This document shows positions 47,407 to 57,057 of a stretch of DNA of 64,000 bases, one piece after another (position 1 is the stretch's first letter; the number at the start of each line of letters is the position of its first letter). Under the pieces are notes generated by a model that was given only the letters and a program-made list of their open reading frames with translations, was not told where the DNA came from and made no database searches. The stretch comes from Clostridiales bacterium. Lineage in GTDB: Bacteria; Bacillota; Clostridia; Christensenellales; Pumilibacteraceae. The DNA lies in contig JAFLVE010000011.1 in the NCBI GenBank assembly GCA_022511445.1, positions 62,001 through 126,000 on the forward strand, read 5' to 3'. Both the position numbers and the translations under genes were made by a program.

Positions 47407-48707
47407 CCGAGCTTGACGAAAATAAGGAAGCGCAGACCGATCCTGCGCCCCCGTCCCTTGGAGAAAAGAGCAGGGCGGTTGTAAGAGCTTTGGGCGAGGA
47501 TAGGCACGAGGCCGTTTTCGACACGCTCAACGAGATTAAGAGCGAAAATAAAGGAAAGAAAAAGCGTAAACGCACTGCCGGCGAGATTGCGCTTTTGGTC
47601 GTTAAAATAATATTCTTCCCGATAACTCTTATCGTAATGGCGTTTAAGAGAATTTCGAGTCGGTTTAAAATAGGCATAACCGCAAAGACGACGCTCGTTT
47701 TCGCGGTCATATTCGGCGTGATGCTCGTCACCTTTGCGGCGTTTATTCTTGCGAGCGTAGCCAATATAATCAATTCGGGCGAGGAGCTTACCGGCGCGTT
47801 TATGAGCCAGCTTGTCATAACCTCGGTCGTACTACTACTGTCGTTTATCGCGTTCGGCTCGGCGCTCGGCGGGCTTGCCAGCCAATACATGATGAGCCCC
47901 GTCCGAAAAATGAACGGGCGCATAAAGGAAATCTCGGACGAAAATATGTCGGCACGGCTCGACCCTGTCGACTCGCAGGACGAATTGAAGGAGCTGACGG
48001 AGCGAATAAACCACATGCTCGACACCATTCAGGAAGCGTTCGAGCGGCAGGAAAACTTTGTGTCCGACGCGTCGCACGAGCTTAAAACTCCGCTTGCGGT
48101 AATTACGGGCTATGCGGATTTGCTTCGCCGTTGGGGAAAGGACGACCCCAAGGTGCTTAACGAGGCGGTGGAGGCTATATCCCGCGAGAGCCAAAACATG
48201 AAGCGCATTGTGGAACAGCTTTTGTGGCTTGCAAAGCTCGGCGACTTTTCGCTTAACAATACGCAATTCAACCTTTACGAAACGGTGTCCGATATAGTAG
48301 ACGGATACCGTACCGTCAACATCAAGCACAAAATATCGCTTACGGGCGATATGTCTGTAACGCTCAACGCAGATAAAAACCTAATGACCGAGGCGATAAG
48401 AACGCTCGTCGACAACGCGATAAAGTACACTCCCGCCGACGGCGGTGAGATAAACATAGCGATAACCAAAGAGGATAACGTCGTAGAGCTTTCCATTGCC
48501 GATAACGGTATAGGAATTTCCGACGACGATATAGAGCATATATTCGAAAGGTTTTACCGCTGCGACAAGGTTAGGGGTAGAGAATCGGGCTCGAGCGGAC
48601 TCGGGCTTACCATATGTAAATCCATCGTCGATATGATGAACGGAAAAATCTCCGTAGTCTCAAAGCTCGGCGAGGGCAGCACGTTTACCATAAAGCTTTA
48701 TCAGTAA
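47403..48707 (+). CDS. Sensor histidine kinase (HAMP, HisKA, HATPase)
   Basis: Membrane kinase of 434 aa partnered with the OmpR-type regulator. A long basic cytoplasmic N-terminus (about 1-92) precedes two TM segments (about 96-121 and 135-160) with a very short outer loop (~12 residues). A HAMP linker follows (MMSPVRKMNGRIKEIS). Next come HisKA with phospho-acceptor His225 in SDASHELKTPL and the HATPase domain: N-box DNAIKYTP, G1 ADNGIGIS, F-box FERFYR, G2 GSGLGL. The tiny outer loop suggests that it senses events in or at the membrane, or through its N-terminal cytoplasmic tail, rather than a soluble ligand. Confidence 0.93.
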   Translation: MTELDENKEAQTDPAPPSLGEKSRAVVRALGEDRHEAVFDTLNEIKSENKGKKKRKRTAGEIALLVVKIIFFPITLIVMAFKRISSRFKIGITAKTTLVFAVIFGVMLVTFAAFILASVANIINSGEELTGAFMSQLVITSVVLLLSFIAFGSALGGLASQYMMSPVRKMNGRIKEISDENMSARLDPVDSQDELKELTERINHMLDTIQEAFERQENFVSDASHELKTPLAVITGYADLLRRWGKDDPKVLNEAVEAISRESQNMKRIVEQLLWLAKLGDFSLNNTQFNLYETVSDIVDGYRTVNIKHKISLTGDMSVTLNADKNLMTEAIRTLVDNAIKYTPADGGEINIAITKEDNVVELSIADNGIGISDDDIEHIFERFYRCDKVRGRESGSSGLGLTICKSIVDMMNGKISVVSKLGEGSTFTIKLYQ

Positions 48708-48732
48708 ATAATTATATTTGCCTTGCGGCAAG

Positions 48733-48778
48733 CGATATTTCGCATCGCGAAGTTACGAAAAGCGTAATATCGTTTTTT
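48733..48778 (+). terminator. Terminator after the pyk-two-component unit
   Basis: Stem cgatatt (48733-48739) / aatatcg (48766-48772), with inner pairing, followed by six T. Confidence 0.65.
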
Positions 48779-48808
48779 GCGCGTTTCATAAGGCGGACAA
48801 GTCCCTCA

Positions 48809-48814
48809 TATAAT
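48809..48814 (+). promoter_or_regulatory. -10 box of the bofA-like gene (leaderless)
   Basis: TATAAT ends 5 nt before the ATG at 48820. The -35 region is weak (TTCATA at 48785-48790, 18-nt spacer). Confidence 0.55.
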
Positions 48815-48819
48815 ACAAT

Positions 48820-49077
48820 ATGGACAAGTTCGCTGAAGGGATTCTTTGTATCGTCGCCGCCGTGGCGCTTATCGGCGTTACGGCATGGGTTATGCATCTT
48901 AAAATGCCGCGCGGTATGAAGCTTATCGTAAACTCGCTTGCGGGCGGCGCGCTCGTTGCGGGGCTTTCGGCGTTTAACATTATCACTCTGCCGTTTAACG
49001 CGCTTACCGCCGCGCTTGTCGGAGTATTCGGACTTCCCGGCGCGGGAGTCGTCGTCGCCGCGGCGTTGGTGTTGTAG
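48820..49077 (+). CDS. BofA-family membrane protein
   Basis: Small integral membrane protein of 85 aa. Two to three hydrophobic segments are seen, with the BofA-like core NSLAGGALVAGLSAFN, then FNALTAALVGVFGLPGAGVVVAAALVL. In Bacillus, BofA inhibits processing of pro-sigma-K in the forespore membrane; related proteins occur widely in Clostridia, and not all are sporulation proteins. No other sporulation gene lies in the window. The start codon lies 5 nt after a TATAAT box and no ribosome site is available, suggesting a leaderless message. Confidence 0.78.
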   Translation: MDKFAEGILCIVAAVALIGVTAWVMHLKMPRGMKLIVNSLAGGALVAGLSAFNIITLPFNALTAALVGVFGLPGAGVVVAAALVL

Positions 49078-49113
49078 CAAATATAATAGTATCGAGATTG
49101 CGAGTAAAAAAAC

Positions 49114-49142
49114 TTGACTGATTTTTGTTCGTGTGATAAAAT
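49114..49142 (+). promoter_or_regulatory. Promoter of proS
   Basis: TTGACT (49114-49119), 17-nt spacer, TAAAAT (49137-49142). Confidence 0.8.
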
Positions 49143-49171
49143 TCATACAAAATTTATTGCGGAGAAAAATC

Positions 49172-50614
49172 ATGGCAGGAGCGGACAGGTTCGTTAACCA
49201 AATAGCCGACATTAACACCGATTATACCAAGTGGTATACCGACGTGTGCATTAAATCGGAGCTGTGCGATTACGGCCCTGTAAAGGGCACAATGGTGTTC
49301 AGACCGTACGGCTACGCCATTTGGGAGAACATTCAGCGCGAAGCGGATAAGCGTTTTAAAGCGCACGGCGTTGTTAACGCGTATTTCCCCATGCTTATCC
49401 CTATGTCGTTTTTAACGCGGGAGGCGGAGCACGTGGAGGGTTTTGCGCCCGAGGTTGCAACCGTCACTCACGTGGGTGAAACGGAGCTGTCCGAAAAGCT
49501 CGTTTTGCGCCCGACCTCGGAGACCGTTATCGGCAATATGTACAGCAAGTGGATAGGCTCGTACCGCGACCTTCCGCTTAAGCTGAATCAATGGGCAAAC
49601 GTCGTACGCTGGGAAAAAACCACGCGCCCCTTCCTCCGCACGAGCGAGTTTCTTTGGCAGGAGGGGCACACCGCGTTTGCAACGGGCGAGGAGGCTAATA
49701 ACGACGCGCTCGAAATGATGGAAGTCTACAAGGACATCGCAAACAACGTTTTGTGTCTGCCTGTTTTGACAGGTAAAAAATCGGAAAAGGAAAAGTTTGC
49801 GGGCGCCGTCGCCACCTACGGAATGGAAGCGATGATGAAGGACGGAAAGAGTCTTCAGGCGGGCACTACGCACTACCTCGGCGACAACTTCGCAAAGGCG
49901 TTCGACATTAAGTTTTTGGACAGCGACGGAACGCACAAGTACGTGTATCAAGCGTCCTGGGGCGTTTCCACGCGGCTTATAGGCGCGATAATCATGGCTC
50001 ACGGCGACGAGCGCGGGCTGTGCCTGCCGCCCGTCGTAGCGCCTATACAGGCGGTTGTTATACCTATCGGCGCGGCTAAAAATCCCGCGGTCGCGGAAAA
50101 AACCGCAGAGATTTACAAGTCGCTCGAAAAGGCGGGGATAAGGGCGCACCTCGACGAGCGCGACCTTTCGCCCGGGTTTAAGTTTAACCATTGGGAGCTT
50201 CGCGGCGTGCCGGTAAGAATAGAGCTCGGCGGGCGCGATCTCGAGGCGGGGGTTGTAACGGTCTGCCGCAGAGACACCGGCGAAAAGATTACGCTCCCCA
50301 TCGGCGACGTGCTTAAGAATACCAAAAAGCTTCTTAAAGATATCGCAAAGAACATGCTTCGTAAAGCCGACGAGTTTACAAAGTCGCACATTGCGGAAGT
50401 TAAGGACATGGAGGAAATGGGTCGAGCGCTCGACGGCGGAAACTTCTGCGACGCTTATTGGTGCGGGGAAGAGGAGTGCGAGGACAAAATCAAGCAGGAA
50501 TATTCCGCAACGACGAGGGTGTTCCACTCCGACCAAAAGCACGTTCACGAGCACACCTGTGTGTGCTGCGGCAAAAAGGCGAAGCACAGAATCTACTTCG
50601 CAAGAGCGTATTGA
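49172..50614 (+). CDS. proS: Prolyl-tRNA synthetase (archaeal/eukaryote-like type)
   Basis: Class II synthetase, 480 aa, that charges tRNA-Pro. Motif 2 (RWEKTTRPFLRTSEFLWQEGHTAF) and motif 3 (near GVPVRIELGGRDLEAG) are clear. Unlike the long bacterial form it has no editing insertion between motifs 2 and 3. It ends in the C-terminal zinc-binding domain of the archaeal-type enzyme (CGEEECEDKIK..TCVCCGKKAKHRIYFARAY), with the typical Tyr C-terminus. This short type is common in Clostridia. The ATG at 49172 has GCGGAG upstream; an in-frame earlier start at 49133 lies within the promoter. No T-box leader is visible. Confidence 0.95.
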   Translation: MAGADRFVNQIADINTDYTKWYTDVCIKSELCDYGPVKGTMVFRPYGYAIWENIQREADKRFKAHGVVNAYFPMLIPMSFLTREAEHVEGFAPEVATVTHVGETELSEKLVLRPTSETVIGNMYSKWIGSYRDLPLKLNQWANVVRWEKTTRPFLRTSEFLWQEGHTAFATGEEANNDALEMMEVYKDIANNVLCLPVLTGKKSEKEKFAGAVATYGMEAMMKDGKSLQAGTTHYLGDNFAKAFDIKFLDSDGTHKYVYQASWGVSTRLIGAIIMAHGDERGLCLPPVVAPIQAVVIPIGAAKNPAVAEKTAEIYKSLEKAGIRAHLDERDLSPGFKFNHWELRGVPVRIELGGRDLEAGVVTVCRRDTGEKITLPIGDVLKNTKKLLKDIAKNMLRKADEFTKSHIAEVKDMEEMGRALDGGNFCDAYWCGEEECEDKIKQEYSATTRVFHSDQKHVHEHTCVCCGKKAKHRIYFARAY

Positions 50615-50641
50615 TAAAACGGAACAAAAAACCGCATAACA

Positions 50642-50675
50642 AAAGCGGCTTCGAATAATCGGAGCCGCTTTATTA
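50642..50675. terminator. Bidirectional terminator between proS and the DUF2188 gene
   Basis: Stem aaagcggct (50642-50650) / agccgcttt (50663-50671) with A/T-rich flanks on both sides; it serves both convergent genes. Confidence 0.8.
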
Positions 50676-50685
50676 TTTGAGGAGT

Positions 50686-51657
50686 TTATACTTTTTGGAA
50701 CTTGCCGTCTTTTTTGTGGACGACGAGCTGGGCCTCAAGTCTGCGCGCAAGATCCTTGCCGAGCGAGAGCGCCTCCTGCTTGGTTGCCACTCTTCTGTAA
50801 GTTCTGTCCGAATCGGACCTTGTTATAACCCAATTGCCCTTGTTGTGGTCGTACTTAACCTTGACCTTGATTGCGGACGACTCGTCGCCGAACTCGTCGT
50901 CAACCTCCACGTCGTCGTCATCCGCGGGCTTTGCGGCAGGCTTAGCGGCGGCGGCAACCTTGGGCACGAGCTTAACGCTGGGATCGGCCTTGGGTGCGGA
51001 CTTTGTCTTTTTGGAAGAGCTTTGAGCGGTGGAAGCCGCGCCTTTAAGCGATTCGTTTTCGGCGGCGAGGCGCTCGTTGTCGGACTTGAGCTTTATATTC
51101 TCACGCGTAAGCTCGATGTTTTCGTTAAGGAGACGGTCGCTGTTTCCGGCGGCGCTGTCCGTGCGAAGCTTAATCTCGTTTTCGAGCTGTTTGTTTTCCG
51201 TTTCGAGATTGGAGCACTTTTGAGTAAGCTCTTCGTTTTCTTTCTTGAGCTTTGCGATTTCCTCGGCGCCGTCGCCTTCGACGGGCGCGCCGCTCTTTGC
51301 CTGTTCAAGCTCGGCGGTAAGCTCGTCGATTTTCTGCTGTTTTTCGACCACCTCGTGATTGAGACTGTCTACCGCGGCGGACAGGTTGTTGCACCTTTCG
51401 GTAAGCTCGGCGTCGGTAGCGGGCTCGCCCTCGGACTGAGGTTTAGCCGCAGAAGCCGCTTCCAAGTCTTGTTTGTGCTTTTCCTCGAGCTCGCGAATGG
51501 CGTTTCTGTGCTTTGCGCTTTTAACCGCCAAGACGATTATCAAGATTATTGCAAGGATAAAAAGAAGTACAAGCGCTCCCAAAAGGACGGGCAAAAACTG
51601 TATCAGCAGATCGGTAATCTCTTCGGGAAGCAGTTCACTGAAATCGAATGAAGACAT
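50686..51657 (-). CDS. Membrane-anchored coiled-coil protein with DUF2188-type C-terminus
   Basis: A 323-aa protein with a single TM (about residues 20-46: FLPVLLGALVLLFILAIILIIVLAV). A long coiled coil follows (about 48-205) of Glu/Lys/Leu-rich heptads with SAKHRNAIRELEEKHKQ and NENIELTRENIKLKSDNERL. Then come an Ala/Pro/Lys linker, an acidic patch (DDDDVEVDDEFGDE), and a C-terminal domain (about 268-323) resembling DUF2188: GNWVITRSDSDRTYRRVATKQEALSLGKDLARR..LVVHKKDGKFQ. The domain's function is unknown; the architecture suggests a membrane-tethered scaffold. GGAGG precedes the ATG and a consensus promoter lies upstream. The gene is alone on its strand. Confidence 0.83.
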   Translation of the reverse strand: MSSFDFSELLPEEITDLLIQFLPVLLGALVLLFILAIILIIVLAVKSAKHRNAIRELEEKHKQDLEAASAAKPQSEGEPATDAELTERCNNLSAAVDSLNHEVVEKQQKIDELTAELEQAKSGAPVEGDGAEEIAKLKKENEELTQKCSNLETENKQLENEIKLRTDSAAGNSDRLLNENIELTRENIKLKSDNERLAAENESLKGAASTAQSSSKKTKSAPKADPSVKLVPKVAAAAKPAAKPADDDDVEVDDEFGDESSAIKVKVKYDHNKGNWVITRSDSDRTYRRVATKQEALSLGKDLARRLEAQLVVHKKDGKFQKV

Positions 51658-51687
51658 AATTTCCTCCGTTTGTTTATAATTTCTTAT

Positions 51688-51716
51688 ATTATAACATGTG
51701 TATAAATATTTGTCAA
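51688..51716 (-). promoter_or_regulatory. Promoter of the DUF2188 gene
   Basis: On the minus strand: TTGACA (51716-51711), 17-nt spacer, TATAAT (51693-51688). Confidence 0.88.
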
Positions 51717-51769
51717 TAAGGATAAAAAAATTTTGGAACGGTTTTGAGATGCTCCGGAGCGCGACTCGC

Positions 51770-51798
51770 TTGACAAATCCGCCGCGTTACTCTATATT
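51770..51798 (+). promoter_or_regulatory. Promoter of metK-recD2
   Basis: TTGACA (51770-51775), 17-nt spacer, TATATT (51793-51798). The leader is only about 32 nt, too short for a SAM riboswitch. Confidence 0.85.
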
Positions 51799-51836
51799 AT
51801 ATACGTTAATCTACGGCGTAAGAACGGGAGGACGAA

Positions 51837-53000
51837 ATGAATAGAATAGTATCGTCGGAGAGCGTAACGGAAGGACATCCCGACAAGGTGTGCGACTACA
51901 TAGCGGACTGCATACTCGACGCGGCGCTCGAAAAGGACGAGTACAGCAAAATTGCGTGCGAGGTTGCTTGCGCGACCGGACTTACTATGGTGCTCGGCGA
52001 GTTCAATACGGCTACCGATTTTATCGACGTGCAAAAAATAGCGCGCGACGCCATTGCCGAAATAGGCTACCTCGACCCCGAGCTCGGCTTTGACGCGCGT
52101 ACCTGCGCCGTCCTCAGCGCGATTAACGAGCAGTCGCCCGATATTGCAATAGGCGTCGACCGCTCCCTGGAGGCGCGCGAAAAATCCAAGGATAAATTCG
52201 ATTCTATCGGCGCGGGCGATCAGGGAATGATGTTCGGCTACGCTTGCTCGGAGACGGAGGAGCTTATGCCCATGCCGATAACGCTTGCCCACAAGCTTAC
52301 ACGCACTCTTGCCGAGTGCAGAAAGTCGGGCGAGCTTCCTTTCCTCCGTCCCGACGGAAAGGCGATGGTCTCTCTCGAATACGACGGTGATAAGCCCGTT
52401 AAGGTGACAACCGTAGTTCTTTCCGCGCAGCATACGCCCGACGTTAAGGACAAAACTCTGCGCGACGGAATAGTAGACTGTGTAATTAAGCGCGCCATAC
52501 CGCAAGAGCTTCTCGGCGGCGCGGAAATACTTATAAACCCCACGGGCAGGTTTGTTATAGGCGGCCCTGCGGGCGATACGGGCGTCACCGGCAGAAAGAT
52601 TATAGTAGATACCTACGGCGGGGCGATAGCGCACGGAGGCGGCGCGTTTTCGGGTAAGGACGCGTCCAAGGTGGACCGCTCCGCGTCGTATTACGCGCGG
52701 TACGTGTGCAAAAACATAGTGGCGGCGGGGCTTTGCAAAAAGGTTCTTTTGCAGGTCGGCTACGCGATAGGCAAGGCGCGCCCCGTGTCTCTTTTTGTCG
52801 ATTCGTACGGCACGGGCGACGACGACAGAATTCTCGAGGCGGTCAAAAAGGTTTTCGATTTCCGCCCCGCGGCAATAATAGAAAAACTCGGCTTAAGAAA
52901 GCCTATATTCAAAACGACGACGGACTACGGTCACTTCGGAAAGAGCTACCTCGCGTGGGAAAAGCTCGACAGCGTGGACAAGCTTAAGGCGGTGTATTGA
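51837..53000 (+). CDS. metK: S-adenosylmethionine synthetase
   Basis: Makes S-adenosylmethionine from methionine and ATP. The 387-aa product has all signatures: [18 protein letters not shown] (ATP/Mg site), the [12 protein letters not shown] hexapeptide region and [17 protein letters not shown] near the C-terminus. Its length is normal. AACGGGAGG precedes the ATG. The stop codon overlaps the TTG start of recD2, coupling two functionally unrelated genes on one message. Confidence 0.97.
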   Translation: MNRIVSSESVTEGHPDKVCDYIADCILDAALEKDEYSKIACEVACATGLTMVLGEFNTATDFIDVQKIARDAIAEIGYLDPELGFDARTCAVLSAINEQSPDIAIGVDRSLEAREKSKDKFDSIGAGDQGMMFGYACSETEELMPMPITLAHKLTRTLAECRKSGELPFLRPDGKAMVSLEYDGDKPVKVTTVVLSAQHTPDVKDKTLRDGIVDCVIKRAIPQELLGGAEILINPTGRFVIGGPAGDTGVTGRKIIVDTYGGAIAHGGGAFSGKDASKVDRSASYYARYVCKNIVAAGLCKKVLLQVGYAIGKARPVSLFVDSYGTGDDDRILEAVKKVFDFRPAAIIEKLGLRKPIFKTTTDYGHFGKSYLAWEKLDSVDKLKAVY

Positions 53001-55174
53001 TATTGGAGCGCATTGCCGGCACGGTAGAAGAAATTCGCTTCCGTAACGACGAAAACGGTTATACCGTGCTCGTAATCGACGATAACGGCGATATGGTCGT
53101 TGCGGCGGGGCTGCTCCCCACCGTTGCGGAAGGGGATTGCTTGGAGCTCGAGGGGGAGTTTGTAATCCATCCTCGCTTCGGCACGCAGTTTAAGGTGGAG
53201 CGCGCGTCGGTAACCCAGCCCAAAACGATGTACGGTATTATGAAGTTTCTCTCCTCGGGGCTTATCGACGGCGTTGGGGAAAAGACCGCGGCGCGCATTG
53301 TCGACATGTTCGGCTTCGACACGATAGAAGTTATAACGAAGTCGCCCGAGGCGCTAACTCGCGTTAAGGGCATTAGCGCCGCCAAAGCGAAGAAAATTTC
53401 CGAGCAGTTCGAGTCGGTGCGGTTGGAACGCGAAACCGCTATGTTTTTGGCGGGGTACGGTATTTCGGTCAACCTCGCGATGAAGCTTTACGCAATCTAC
53501 GGCGGGGCGACGATAGATACGGTTAAATCCGACCCGTACGTCCTTGTGGAGGACGTGGACGGCGTTGGATTTTTGACCGCAGACAAAATAGCGCAGTCTA
53601 TGGGAATAAGACCCGACTCGGAGTTCAGACTCCGCGCCGGGCTTTTGTACGCGCTTAAAAGCGCCTGCGAAAAAGAGGGCGACACCTATCTTCCCAACGA
53701 AAAGCTGTTCGAGCGCGCAAAGGCGATTCTCGGCGAGGAGAACTGCGAATTTCTTTCGACCGTGCTCGATAAGCTGTTAGTAGAGCGCAAGGTCGTAATC
53801 CCGTTCGAGGGCGCTATTATGGACAGCCGCTACCACAAGACAGAAAAGACCGCCGCGGTGCGCATAGTAAAGCGCGTCGACGAGGCGGGGTTTTTCGCGG
53901 GCAATATAGACGAGATTATAGACAGGTTCGAGCGCACTAACAATATCACCCTGCACGAAAAACAGCGCGAGGCGGTGTCCTACGCCGTTAAAAGCGGTGT
54001 GTCGGTTATTACCGGCGGACCGGGCACGGGCAAAACAACCATAATTAATTGCATACTTTTCGTACTCGATTTTTTGAACTGCTCGTCGATTCTCCTTGCG
54101 CCTACCGGCCGCGCCGCAAAGCGCATGACCGAAGGTTGCAACAGGGAGGCGTCCACAATTCACCGTGCAATCCTCTCTCTTACGGAGGGCGAAAAGCTGA
54201 GCGCGGGCGCCGTCATTGTCGACGAGTTTTCCATGGTCGATATTTTTCTTTTCAACATGCTTCTCGGCGCGGTGGCGGATACCGCCAAGCTTATTATAGT
54301 GGGCGACTCCGATCAGCTCCCGTCCGTGGGCGCGGGTAACGTGCTCCGCGATATAATATCGAGCAAGCTCGTGCCGGTAACTCGGCTCAGCTATATTTAC
54401 AGACAGTCGCAGACAAGCCGAATTGCCGTAAACGCGCACGCCATTAACAACGGCGAGATGCCCGACCTATCCGCGCGCGACGGCGACTTCTTTTTCTTTA
54501 AGCAGGGCAGCCCCGCGGAGGTTGCCAATATGACGGTGGAGCTTGCGACAAAACGCATAACCGACTATTCGGGAATCGACCCGTCCCGCATTCAGGTTAT
54601 AGCCGCGCTTAAGGCGGGCGTTGCGGGAGTTAATAACCTTAACCAAAGATTGCAAGCCGCGCTTAACGGGTCGAGCAAGGTAAAAACGACTGTCGGCGAT
54701 ATTAATTTTTTCGTGGGCGACAGAGTTATGCATACCGTAAACAACTACGAACTTACCTGGCGGCGGGGCTCGATAGAGGGCGAGGGCGTGTTCAACGGCG
54801 ATATCGGCATTGTGGAGCACATAATGCCGACGGGCGAGATAGAGGTTTTGTTTGAGGACGGGCGGCGCGTAACGTATAGCGGCGAAAATAAACGCCAGCT
54901 TATTTTGTCGTACGCCGTGACCGTGCATAAAAGTCAGGGCTGCGAATTTGACGCGATTGTAATGCCGATAGTAAGCGGACCTTACGTTATTATGACGCGC
55001 AACCTTTTGTATACCGCGATAACCCGCGCCAAAAGAATGGCGGTGCTCGTCGGCGACCGCGACGATATACGGCGTATGGTTAATAACAACTACGTAGCGG
55101 AAAGATACTCCGCGCTCGATATTTTTATCGCCGACGCCAAAAGCGGAATGCGAAGGCTTTTCGGCGATTGCTAA
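52997..55174 (+). CDS. recD2: RecD2-type superfamily 1 DNA helicase
   Basis: 5'-3' DNA helicase of the RecD2 class, 725 aa, acting in replication-fork maintenance or repair without RecBC. An N-terminal OB-like and helix-hairpin-helix region ([30 protein letters not shown]) precedes the SF1B core. The core has Walker [10 protein letters not shown], motif II DEFSMVD, motif [13 protein letters not shown] and the 2B-domain motif [12 protein letters not shown]. The start is a TTG: either 52997, overlapping the metK stop, or 53003, which has AAGGCGG upstream; both give the same conserved protein. No recB or recC homologues are in the window. Confidence 0.94.
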   Translation: MILERIAGTVEEIRFRNDENGYTVLVIDDNGDMVVAAGLLPTVAEGDCLELEGEFVIHPRFGTQFKVERASVTQPKTMYGIMKFLSSGLIDGVGEKTAARIVDMFGFDTIEVITKSPEALTRVKGISAAKAKKISEQFESVRLERETAMFLAGYGISVNLAMKLYAIYGGATIDTVKSDPYVLVEDVDGVGFLTADKIAQSMGIRPDSEFRLRAGLLYALKSACEKEGDTYLPNEKLFERAKAILGEENCEFLSTVLDKLLVERKVVIPFEGAIMDSRYHKTEKTAAVRIVKRVDEAGFFAGNIDEIIDRFERTNNITLHEKQREAVSYAVKSGVSVITGGPGTGKTTIINCILFVLDFLNCSSILLAPTGRAAKRMTEGCNREASTIHRAILSLTEGEKLSAGAVIVDEFSMVDIFLFNMLLGAVADTAKLIIVGDSDQLPSVGAGNVLRDIISSKLVPVTRLSYIYRQSQTSRIAVNAHAINNGEMPDLSARDGDFFFFKQGSPAEVANMTVELATKRITDYSGIDPSRIQVIAALKAGVAGVNNLNQRLQAALNGSSKVKTTVGDINFFVGDRVMHTVNNYELTWRRGSIEGEGVFNGDIGIVEHIMPTGEIEVLFEDGRRVTYSGENKRQLILSYAVTVHKSQGCEFDAIVMPIVSGPYVIMTRNLLYTAITRAKRMAVLVGDRDDIRRMVNNNYVAERYSALDIFIADAKSGMRRLFGDC

Positions 55175-55233
55175 AGAGCGGGGAAAACCGTTCCGTTTTG
55201 CAGTTTGGTTATGTTGTGAGTTGCTTATCCGTG

Positions 55234-55274
55234 TGTCAATTATAATTGACAAAATCGTGAGTATGGTATATACT
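55234..55274 (+). promoter_or_regulatory. Promoter with an embedded perfect palindrome, upstream of fhs
   Basis: The 18-bp palindrome TGTCAATTATAATTGACA (55234-55251) ends in the -35 box TTGACA (55246-55251). A 17-nt spacer and TATACT (55269-55274) follow. The palindrome could be a repressor site overlapping the promoter. Confidence 0.6.
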
Positions 55275-55290
55275 TAGTGCGGAGCAAAAA

Positions 55291-55326
55291 ATGTATGTGC
55301 GGTCGATAAATAAAAATAATTCTTAA
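55291..55326 (+). CDS. Possible 11-codon leader peptide before fhs
   Basis: ATG TAT GTG .. TAA encodes MYVRSINKNNS, with GGAGC 5 nt upstream, just after the promoter at 55246-55274. A short hairpin and a seven-T run (55340-55352) follow. No run of regulatory codons is present, so an attenuator is only a possibility. The rest of this 292-bp gap contains no recognisable riboswitch. Confidence 0.25.
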   Translation: MYVRSINKNNS

Positions 55327-55466
55327 AGCGCGCGAAGCTTAGTGTTTTTTTACTTGCACAGGCGAATGAATCCGCGCTATTTTCTTTTTTGTTTACAAAA
55401 ATGCCCGACATTTAAGTTTTGTTAATCGGCGCAAAAAGCGCTTAAAATAAATCAAAAGGAGTACAC

Positions 55467-57056
55467 ATGAAGACCGATATCGAAATCGCTTACGAGGCAA
55501 AACCTCAGCCTATCGAGGAAATCGCGGCAAAGCTCGGCATAACCGACATTTACCGCTACGGTGACTACGTCGCAAAAGTAAACCCCAAAAACTCCCCCAA
55601 AGCGAAGCTGATACTCGTCACGGCAATCAACCCCACGCCCGCGGGCGAAGGGAAGTCGACTGTGTCTATCGGTCTTGCCGACGGACTCAATAAGACGGGT
55701 AGAAAAACCGCGCTCGCTCTCCGCGAGCCGTCGCTCGGTCCCGTGTTCGGAATGAAGGGCGGAGCCACCGGCGGCGGAATGGCGCAGATAATTCCCATGG
55801 ACGACATCAACCTGCATTTTACGGGCGATCTCCATGCGATAACCGCGGCAAACAATCTCCTTTGCGCTATGATAGATAACTCGCTGTACTTCGGTAATCC
55901 GCTTAAGATTGCCAAGGTCACGTTTAACCGTTGCATGGACTGCAACGACCGCGCGCTTCGTTCCATTATAGTCGGAGTTGGCGGAAACGCAAGAGACGAG
56001 TCGTTTAATATTACCGCCGCAAGCGAGGTTATGGCGACGCTGTGTCTTGCCTCCGACTTCGAGGACCTTAAGGTTCGCCTTGCGAAAATCATTATCGGCT
56101 ACGACGTAGACGGTAATGCCGTTACCGCGGGCGACCTCGGCGCGGCAAACGCCATGGCGGTGCTCCTTAAGGACGCGGCAAAGCCCAATCTCGTGCAAAC
56201 GCTCGAGGGAACGCCGGCGTTTGTTCACGGCGGACCGTTTGCCAATATCGCGCACGGCTGCAACACCGTTATCGCTACGAAGACGGCGCTTAGCTACGCC
56301 GACTACGTCGTTACGGAGGCGGGCTTCGGAGCCGACCTCGGCGCGGAAAAATTCTTCGACATTAAGTGCCGCCTTAACGGGCTTACCCCGAGCTGCACGG
56401 TTATCGTAGCTACAATCCGCGCGCTTAAGTACGGCGGCGAGGGCGACCTTAATAAGGGAATGGGTAATCTCCTTAAGCATATCGACAACATTAAAGACGT
56501 GTTTGGGCAGAACGTCGTCGTTGCTATCAACCGCTTTACGGACGACACCGAGGACGAGATTGCGGCGGTAAAATCGGCGTGCAAAAAAGTGGGCGCAACC
56601 GCGGTGCTTTGCGAGTGCTGGGGCAAGGGCGGCGCGGGCGCCGTCGAGCTTGCCGACGCCGTCGCAAAGGCTACGGAAAAGAAGGGCAAGCTTACTTTCT
56701 CGTACGAACTGTCCGAAAGCGTTTACGAAAAGGTGGAGCACGTCGCCAAAAAGGTTTACGGCGCGAAAAACGTTATCTGGACCGCCAAAGCCAAAAAGAG
56801 CCTCGAAAAGATGGGCTCTAAGGCGGACAATCTTCCCGTATGTATCGCAAAAACGCAGTACAGCTTAAGCGACGATCCCAAAAAGATCGGTTGTCCCAAG
56901 GACTTCGATATTACCATTCGCGATCTTCAGATGCGCGCGGGCGCCGGCTTTGTCGTAGCCGTTGCGGGCGACATGCTGCTTATGCCCGGACTTCCCAAAA
57001 AGCCCAACGCCGTCGGTATGACGATAGAGGACGGAAAAATAGGAGGCTTGTTCTGA
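55467..57056 (+). CDS. fhs: Formate--tetrahydrofolate ligase
   Basis: Forms 10-formyl-THF from formate, THF and ATP, feeding purine synthesis, initiator-tRNA formylation and, in acetogens, the methyl branch of CO2 fixation. The 529-aa product (usual length ~555) has the P-loop NPTPAGEGKST, EPSLGPVFGMKGGATGGG, LHFTGDLHAI and KVTFNRCMDCNDR. Nothing essential seems missing; the shorter length is spread over loops. AAGGAG precedes the ATG. glnS begins 1 nt after its stop, so the two share a transcript. The upstream region carries a palindromic promoter and a possible short leader. Confidence 0.96.
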   Translation: MKTDIEIAYEAKPQPIEEIAAKLGITDIYRYGDYVAKVNPKNSPKAKLILVTAINPTPAGEGKSTVSIGLADGLNKTGRKTALALREPSLGPVFGMKGGATGGGMAQIIPMDDINLHFTGDLHAITAANNLLCAMIDNSLYFGNPLKIAKVTFNRCMDCNDRALRSIIVGVGGNARDESFNITAASEVMATLCLASDFEDLKVRLAKIIIGYDVDGNAVTAGDLGAANAMAVLLKDAAKPNLVQTLEGTPAFVHGGPFANIAHGCNTVIATKTALSYADYVVTEAGFGADLGAEKFFDIKCRLNGLTPSCTVIVATIRALKYGGEGDLNKGMGNLLKHIDNIKDVFGQNVVVAINRFTDDTEDEIAAVKSACKKVGATAVLCECWGKGGAGAVELADAVAKATEKKGKLTFSYELSESVYEKVEHVAKKVYGAKNVIWTAKAKKSLEKMGSKADNLPVCIAKTQYSLSDDPKKIGCPKDFDITIRDLQMRAGAGFVVAVAGDMLLMPGLPKKPNAVGMTIEDGKIGGLF

Positions 57057-57057
57057 T

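Noticed and set aside
51799-51836. SAM riboswitch upstream of metK
   Set aside because: The transcript leader is only about 30 nt, too short for any known SAM riboswitch.
55275-55466. THF riboswitch upstream of fhs
   Set aside because: The conserved core elements of the known THF riboswitch could not be matched by eye.
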